From: Trichobilharzia regenti
Taxonomy: Eukaryota > Platyhelminthes > Trematoda > Strigeidida > Schistosomatidae
NCBI GenBank assembly: GCA_944472135.2
Contig: OX235270.1
Span: forward strand, 41,788,352 to 41,852,351
Direction: 5' to 3'
Length of the DNA: 64,000 nucleotides
Numbering within the stretch: the first letter of the stretch is position 1; each line of letters opens with the position of its first letter. The notes beneath the pieces are model-generated. The model had not been told where the DNA came from, searched no databases, and was given only the letters and a program-made list of their open reading frames with translations. Shown one piece after another: positions 57,701-64,000 of this stretch. A program made the translations under genes and the position numbers.

Positions 57701-58713
57701 TTTGTTATCCGTTAGCAAAACAAACAGTTTACCAAGTAGATAGGGTGGATACTTACGAACGAAGGTAACAGCAGCCAACACTTCTTTACGGGTGATGCAG
57801 TAGTTCTTTTCTGCGCGCTCAACGTGCGGCTGCCATATTCGATTACATGTTCCTTACCATCCCCACCGGCCTGGGATAACACGGCTCCGATGGATGTGTG
57901 GCTAGCGTCCGTGTCCAAGATGTATTTACCAGCCGTTGGTGATGTACCCGGGAACGCTAAAATGGGCGCCGAGCATAATGAATCTTTCAGCTGCTGGAAA
58001 GCGCGGTCACAATCCTCTGTCCATACGAAGGGAATATTTTTTCTAGTCAAACTCGTTAGAGGGCTAGCGATCTATGAGTAATTTCTCACGAACCGGCGGT
58101 AATAAGAGGCCAACCCTAGAAAACTGTGTACTGATTCATGGATTTAGGTACGGGCCACTCTTTGACTGCTGCAACTTTTTAAGGATCGCTATGAACGCCC
58201 TGTGCACTGACAACATGCCCCAAGAAAGTGACTTCTGATCGGAATAAACGGCATTTAGTGGGTTGAACTTTGAGTCCCTTCTCCTTCGGACGTTCCAAGA
58301 CAATCCGCAGTCTCTCGAGGTGTTCTTTGATGGTGTGACTGAACACGTGATATCGTCTAAATATACGAGGCACACCTGTGGGACTAATCCTTTAAGTACC
58401 GTGTGCATCAGTCGTTGAAACGTGGCTGGTGCCTACCTAACCCGAAAGGAATGGTCTTGAATTCATACAAACCGGTGGGCATAGAAAAAGCAGTTTTGTG
58501 CCGATCACGAGGGTGGACTTACACCTGCCAATATCCAGACTCTAAATCAAGGGTGCGAAACAAGACGGCGTCTGATAATGCCTCTAACGTCTCAGCTATT
58601 CTCGGCAAATGGTAAGCATCTTTCCGAGTCACTGCGTTTAATTTTCTGTAATCAACGCACAAGCGCAGGGAGCCGTTTTTCTTCTTAACTAATGTTATAG
58701 GCGAAGCCCACAA
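57701..58713 (-). pseudogene. pol: RT and RNase H of second element
   Basis: Conserved blocks in order on the minus strand: [21 protein letters not shown] and TLDLESGYWQV (58,519-58,713), then VYLDD near 58,350 (palm), FLGHVVSAQG near 58,200, and FVWTEDCDRAFQQLKDSL with YILDTDASHTSIGAVLSQ (RNase H) at 57,830-58,030. The blocks lie in different frames, with stops between. The YLDD catalytic motif itself is kept. Confidence 0.88.
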
Positions 58714-58757
58714 TGAGTTTGATGGTGCAATTATCTTTTTCTATAGCATTTCATCAA

Positions 58758-59304
58758 TCATGCTTTCCAGGTGCGGGTGGAACTTAGCTGGGACTCGACG
58801 AGGTGTTTGCCGTATTGGAGCACGACTACCAGTTTCAATAGTGTGTTGAATAGCTGTGGTTCTTCCCAGGTCAGCCGGGACCGCGATACGACCTCCGAAA
58901 ACTCTGAAATTAACCGATCTACCGAATCTTTGTGTTCTTGCAGAACCTGTGTTAACATACTTTCCATCAGGGCGGTATCAACTGCATTCACACTCAGCTG
59001 TAAATAGGCATTACTAATTTCTGATCCAAACAGTAATGTAGAACCTAGAAGGGTGATCGTTTGAGATTCAATATCAATTGAAGCGTTGCAACTGCGTATG
59101 AGGTCGTAACCCATTATCAAATCCAATGACAATCCATAAACTATCAAACACGGATGCCACATACGATCATGTTAACCTTCCCACAATATTAACAGCTCGT
59201 CAGCCACCTTTCATGCGAGACCCATTGGCCGTTTGGATGTTTAGGTGGCTATAGCATTACAATGTTTGCTGGACAGCAATATGCGAGCTGCATTTGTGTC
59301 TACC
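58758..59304 (-). pseudogene. pol: Protease and linker of second element
   Basis: The protease start reads GLVDTNAA at about 59,286-59,308, so the canonical DTG/DSG has Asn in place of Gly. Further on, VYGLSLDLIMGYDLIR (the ILG-type motif, altered) and DIESQTITLLG are seen near 59,050-59,150. Stops separate the two halves. The region is too damaged to work. Confidence 0.7.
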
Positions 59305-60108
59305 AAGCCAACAAGTCATGAAACTTAACTAAAACAGTGGGCAATTGCTCGGCTACATATGGCTCGTGTGATACTTTCATAACATTAGGTAAAAAAGAGA
59401 CAGACTCACCAATCTCTTCTGGGAAGCGAGACTTTATCCAGCCCGCCCTTGGACGTGGTTGGTTTGGAATTTGTCTTGCTTTCGGCGAAGGTCGGGACCT
59501 CCACTCAATAGGCGGTTTCGCACGATGCTCACAAGGTGTTGTCGATTCTTGATATTGTGACGAAGTATAGGGTCCTTCTGTTAATCGCCAGTTCTTACGA
59601 AGCTTAGTTAGGGCCTCATTCTGTTTGACAACCTGTAGGGCCTCCAAAGGCGATGTAGGGCTACTTTCGATGACCCTTTCTCTTACTTCGTCGTGCAATA
59701 ACCCTTCTTCGGACTGATAGAGAATACGGGAGCTGATCTCTGCTACTGGGTCTCCTTCAGAAGCCACCGGAGCCAACTCCTGAAGGCGCCAGAGGAATTC
59801 CTCTGTACTTTCGCCGCTTTTTGGGACACATGCGTGGAAAGCAGCCGGCTGCCTAAAAACATGCGGCGCAAATGCTCGACGCATAGCTGTAGATAGCTCC
59901 TCCACCCCTATCGTCTGGTCTGTATCAACGTCAGCTAGCTTGAGGCGTTTCAACGCAGATATCGACAATAAACAAATGATAGCACTAGCTCTTTGTGCTT
60001 CATCAAATTGTTGTATGTAGCGACGCACTGCTCCTCCCACAATGTGAATGATTCCCTCGGAACAAACTTTTCCGGTTTAGGGAATTTAACTTTAGGTTTA
60101 TTCCTGGG
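59305..60108 (-). pseudogene. gag: Gag of second element
   Basis: From about 60,108 a frame reads KFPKPEKFVPRESFTLWEEQ. After a shift near 60,030, YIQQFDEAQRASAIICLLSISALKRLKLAD, STAMRRAFAP, STEEFLWRLQELA and SPLEALQVVKQNE follow to about 59,600, then a Pro/Arg-rich end (PPIEWRSRPSPKARQIPNQP). This fits a Ty3/gypsy capsid. I do not see a zinc finger. Confidence 0.75.
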
Positions 60109-60305
60109 GGACTATGAAAGTGTATCCGACGTCAACAATGCTATTCCGAACGCTGCGACCATTTCTTGAATCGTACCTGGGGCAGGCGTGGAGGTTGACA
60201 TTGTTGGTGAGGTTGATGACATCATCGGTGGCGCTCTGTTACAATCTTCCAGATCACAGTCCTTCACTTCGCGCTTTAGCTTACGCGAATTGGGCCGGCT
60301 CGCCG

Positions 60306-60410
60306 TGTTCTTTAATAGAACAACACAAACAATATTAAAGATCAAGCACACGGGGTAAGGCGAGGAAGCAGAGCACGACATCAGAAATCCAAAAAATTAT
60401 ATATATTTAT
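60306..60410 (-). repeat. 5' LTR of second element, inner part
   Basis: 60,317-60,410 repeats 55,546-55,643 with few differences. Just left of it, minus-strand CGGCGAGCCGGCC resembles the primer site of the first element and may be the PBS here. Confidence 0.75.
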
Positions 60411-60609
60411 AATAATAATAATATATTCTCATTTTGTACATTTTGTACAAAGCGGAAGGCTTGGTTTACGTGGCGTGTATCTAAGAGTCAGACCGACCAT
60501 AATAATAATAATAGTATATTCTCATTTTGTACATGAGAGACGCCAGTTTACAGGCATCATCAATATGACAAATTACATATACGATTAGCAATCATAGTTA
60601 ATAATAATG

Positions 60610-60895
60610 TTTCAATGTTTCTCCCACCTGTGTAGGAAACACCAAATGTACAGGCATGGATAAACATTATTTAAATTTCATAAATTTGGTTTATGGTTAA
60701 ATTACATGGTTGCTGACGTTTTGTCTTTGGTTTGTGGGAACAATATGATAACCAGTCATTCAATGGAGCACGTCATGAAATATGGGAATATTGACTTCGT
60801 ATTAACAAACAAAGCCCAAGTGTGTTTTGGATGGATTACAAATACTTGGGAAAAATAAGGCTTGAAGCAATTCCACAATATAACTTAGGTGTATA
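60610..60895 (-). repeat. LINE 3'-end-like repeat
   Basis: Same family as 50,523-50,810, see there. Confidence 0.65.
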
Positions 60896-61128
60896 CAAGT
60901 CCGAATCTTGTTTTTGATTTATATCCAAATTGGGTAATAAGAAAGCTATTTTTACCGATACGACCAGTTATGTTATAAGTTACAATCGTGACGTTGTATT
61001 ACAAATTGATACTTTTACATTGGTATAAGAGTACATTCCACAAATGTAATCCAGGTTGCGTCGTGGGGAAAGTTAATTCTTTATTAACTAGGCAACTGAA
61101 AGATATGGGACCAATATTGTTTGCAGGT

Positions 61129-61385
61129 GCCTCGGTGGCACAGCGGTTAGGACGCTCGTCGACCATGCACATGGTCTGGGGTTCGATCCCCGGCCACCGA
61201 CGTACTCCTTTACCTCTCTAAGCCAGAAATAATGCTGGTAAAGAGGAAAGGTTGGACATGAGGCTTGCAACCCCATCCTGTTAAAAATAAACACTGCTAC
61301 AGAAACTTCAAGCCACTAGCTTGAAGCCCTATGTTCCGCTGGGAACGTGAAGGAAAAAAAACAACAAAACAACAAAACAAAACAA
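61129..61385 (+). mobile_element. tRNA-headed SINE with RTE-LINE-like tail, single copy
   Basis: Head 'gcctcggtggcacagcgg' with B box 'ggttcgatccc'. The body matches 7,979-8,221 throughout. The end 'gaagccctatgttccgctgg' is followed by an A/AAC-rich run. It is opposite in orientation to the surrounding LINE. Confidence 0.87.
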
Positions 61386-61698
61386 TGTTTGCTGATCATT
61401 TGTCATTGTAAATATTCAAACATCCACATTATTCATTCTCATTCAAAAAGTCCAATGGAAGCTAAAATGGTGAGAGAGAAAAAAGACAAACAACAGCAAA
61501 GCAAAAGAAAGCAAGAGGAGTCCTTAAGGAGTGATTAATAAATATATACATATATATTCTGTTTTGTAACTGCACTAACTAACTAGTCCCGTTATGCTCA
61601 CTTTTATATTATGTGTGAACTAATATTACTGTCCTATGTAGAAATGTTTATCATCTAGTTCCAATGATATTAAAACTTATAATTGTAGTTGGTTGTAA

Positions 61699-62892
61699 CT
61701 ACACGTTTAATGAACTTAAAATATCTATGTAGGGTGAAAAAGAGGATGTAGGAGTCAAACGTAGAAGTGCATTGTCATCTCTGAGCAGTCTGGTGACTGA
61801 GGAGATGAACACTGGAAGTGTGTTTGCATCGCGCACATTAGCTGGTAGTTTATTCCAAATGACTGAAAACTTATTTAAGAAGAAGTTGTACCACACGTAA
61901 GTTTGACAGTGCTCTATAGCAGCTAGGTTGTGATGATTTCTAAGATTGTAACTGATGACAGCGGTAGGTTTAGTTATTGGCTCGGAGGAATGCAAGAGAA
62001 GATTAGTCAGCTTGTGGTAAAAGATAAGGTTTAGCTAAAGACGTCTTTTCCAGTGGGGTTCTAATCTTAGCCTGTCGCATCGCTCATAGTATTCCAGACC
62101 ACTTTCTAAACCAAGAGTTCTTGAGGTAAACTGCCTTTGCGCTCCCTCTAATTTGAGCTTGTCATTGAGTCCGCTAAGAATAAATGGGCAGTAATCTAAG
62201 ATAGGTCGGACACATACTTTGTATAATAAAACCCTAGTTTCACAACAAAAGAAATTGCGTGTTATGCATCCCATCAGCCTTCGTGTTTTACGTCTGGCAT
62301 AATCAGTCTGTTCAGCGAACGTTAGGTTACTAGAGTATCTAATACCGAGATGTACGACTGAGTTGAGCTTAGCTAGTTTTCACCCATTTATTTCAAGAGT
62401 TAGATCAAGGTTACTGTTTCCGATACAAATCCAGCCTCATTTGTCAATGTTAAAATGTAGACAGGATTCCGCACACCATGTTGCGAGACTACTTGGTTCA
62501 AGATGCATTTTAGTAACCATATCGCTTAATTCAGTGCAGCAGGAGCAGACGACTTTGAGGTCGTCAGCATATAGGAATGGTTTACCTGAGTTGAAGCACT
62601 TGCAAATGCTGTTAATGTAGACTGTGAATAAAAGTGGACCTAGGACACTGCCTTGCACAACCCCACTTGAGATCTGCCTAGGATGAGACAATACAGATCC
62701 AACTTTGGTTATTTGTACCCTGTTGCTTAGAAATGATTTTAACCAGTTCAGTAATGGGTTGTGAATTCCACATGAGTACAGCTTCTCAAAGAGAATACTG
62801 TGAGATACCATGTCAAATGCCCTAGATATAACGAAGTAGAGAACAATGACTAGCTTACGTGCTTCGTGACTACTAGTGATGCAGTTGAAAAA
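61699..62892 (-). pseudogene. CR1-like LINE reverse transcriptase, C-terminal half
   Basis: Minus strand from 62,892: FVISRAFDMVSHSILFEKL, then QISSGVVQGSVLGPLLFTVYIN and YADD near 62,565 (RT palm), then RRLMGCITRNFF, LYKVCVRPILDYCPFILSG, LEGAQRQFTSRTLGL and the C-terminal YNLRNHHNLA ... FFLNKFSVIWNKLPANVRDANT to a stop at 61,699. This order is that of CR1/jockey-type LINEs such as schistosome SR1. A stop and frame changes lie near 62,436 and 62,030. The endonuclease and RT fingers are missing (5' truncation). Confidence 0.87.
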
Positions 62893-62964
62893 GAGCTAGG
62901 CTATTAAAATTCAGCATCCACCGGCTTTTGAATTGACGCCTGCTTTCGAATTCGAACCACTACA
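62893..62964 (-). repeat. 5' LTR of second element, outer part
   Basis: 72 bases matching 55,651-55,722 with a few differences; the minus-strand start is TGTAGTGGTTCG. Confidence 0.85.
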
Positions 62965-64000
62965 CCGTAGTTCAGTGAATTTTCCGCACTCCACTACCTT
63001 ATTTATTAGTAAACTTAAACAATTTAGACAAGTGATATATATGCGAAAATCGAGTGATTCTTAACCAACCCATTTCTGATATCATGGGTGGAAAACAGAT
63101 CTTTAGCTCCACATATCTACTGTACTCTTCTTGTCATAACTTTTGACTAACACTAAGTTTGCTTAAAAACCTTCATTTCCTATCATGATGATATTCGGCA
63201 TATCATTCACATTTCGTTCGCCCACTTCGGCGTTTTCTACTCAGTTTTCGCTCAAAAACCTTGCACGCATTGTCATGTGAATGCCCCTAGGTGCATGTAC
63301 CATTTCCCTTCTCATATTCATTGGGACAAGAGCTCTCCTTTTGCTTGTTGACTAGTAGGGTTCCATGTAGTTTATTCCTTTCGACCAGCCATCTAACCTT
63401 CACTGTTGAAGCAGGGAATTAAGCTGTTGATGAAGATCTGCAGCTCATTGGGAATATTCCCGGTAACTCACCAATCAAGTATCTGAAGTATACAGATGAA
63501 TATTAGCTCTGAAAAGTCAAATCTTGTTCCTTTTGATAAGTGCTGTATGTTTTCACGTTGATTTCGGATCCGTAAATTGCTGTCTCGCTCTCCCACTCAT
63601 GCCATTGACATTTTCATGCTTCTGGTCGGAACAGTGCCAACAAAGTGAGGGAGAGGGATGAACCTTTTGAAATTACTATCGTTGTTGATTATTGGTGTTG
63701 TTGGCTGTTCGGTATTTGCATCTCATCTCTCATCTCTTCGTTCATCTGAATTTCTGTCTTTGTCAACTCACTAGTCACCTTGCCTGCTTCTGCTTTGAAT
63801 CTTCGAGGTTGAGCAACACAATACATAAGTTATCCACAAAATATCAGTCTTCTGTGGTCTGCATGTTGATTTAGAGTATACCTATCTTCTCAATGCAGAC
63901 GATCTGTTACATGGTCTAGTCAACGATGTTTAGGAATGTCGTTGACGATGCAAAGTTTCGTATCACTTATTTCTTCACTACAAACGCTTCAGTATACTTA
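62965..64000. other. Right flank, no gene recognised
   Basis: AT-rich sequence without a recognised frame, RNA or repeat. Confidence 0.5.

Larger units (their letters stand above)
60411..62892 (-). mobile_element. 5'-truncated CR1-like LINE inserted in the LTR
   Basis: It separates two halves of the LTR that are together at 55,529-55,722. The coding end lies on the right and the 3' end, with AAT/ATT repeats, on the left (60,411-60,426). A second AAT-repeat block at 60,499-60,515 repeats the 'atattctcattttgtaca' words, so two insertions or a tail duplication may be present. Exact target-site duplication is not resolved. A tRNA-headed SINE lies inside. Confidence 0.75.
55529..62964 (-). mobile_element. 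Second Ty3/gypsy element, decayed and twice interrupted
   Basis: Minus-strand gag, protease, RT, RNase H and integrase lie in the Ty3/gypsy order between repeated LTR pieces. The left LTR is about 55,529-55,722. The right LTR is split into 60,306-60,410 and 62,893-62,964 by a LINE. Integrase is split by a solo LTR. Many frameshifts and stops and lost catalytic residues show an old, dead element. LTR outer ends and target duplication are not resolved. Confidence 0.88.

Noticed and set aside
1..64000. CRISPR array, bacterial operon or ribosomal RNA
   Set aside because: No regularly spaced direct repeats, no operon-like gene packing and no rRNA motif; the content is eukaryotic retroelements.

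Overview
The window looks like non-coding, repeat-rich nuclear DNA of a schistosome-type flatworm. It is AT-rich, and almost everything recognisable is a retroelement remnant. The set fits what is known of schistosome genomes: tRNA-headed SINEs carrying a hammerhead fold (Smalpha-like), Ty3/gypsy elements of the CsRn1/Boudicca/Saci type, a BEL/Pao gag, RTE-like and CR1-like LINE fragments, and a Penelope-like GIY-YIG piece. I identify no host gene with confidence; a few exon-like stretches are listed at low confidence. The species cannot be named from this sequence.

Layout. (1) 1-19,452 and 22,460-41,958 are two direct, nearly identical copies of one segment, spaced about 22.5 kb apart. The left edge of the repeat lies outside the window; the right edge is sharp (last shared base 19,452 / 41,958). 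Each copy holds the same old insertions in the same order: hammerhead SINEs, two kinds of tRNA-headed SINE, a Penelope-like fragment between 143-bp inverted arms, two minus-strand RTE-like LINE tails, and several exon-like stretches. (2) 19,453-22,459 lies between the aligned copies and has no recognisable gene. (3) 41,959-46,085 begins with a plus-strand LINE tail exactly at the duplication break, then a hammerhead SINE, then featureless AT-rich DNA. (4) 46,086-62,964 is a nested retrotransposon cluster.

The nested cluster. A near-complete Ty3/gypsy element (46,178-51,914) has 279-bp LTRs, a 4-bp target duplication, PBS, polypurine tract, gag-protease and pol, with one visible frameshift in RT. 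It appears to have landed in a possible LTR of a decayed BEL/Pao element whose gag remnant follows at 52,418-53,212. Its 3' untranslated part has taken in a LINE 3'-end fragment and a solo LTR of a TGTCA...TGACA family. A second, decayed Ty3/gypsy element runs on the minus strand (55,529-62,964). Its integrase region is split by another solo LTR of that family, and its 5' LTR is split by a 5'-truncated CR1-like LINE that itself contains a tRNA-headed SINE.

Working together: the coding pieces are parts of mobile elements, not a host pathway. The main biological links are SINEs that share the 3' tail of the RTE-like LINEs (likely borrowing their reverse transcriptase), SINEs with hammerhead folds that could process their RNA, and a clear relative order of insertions read from the nesting.
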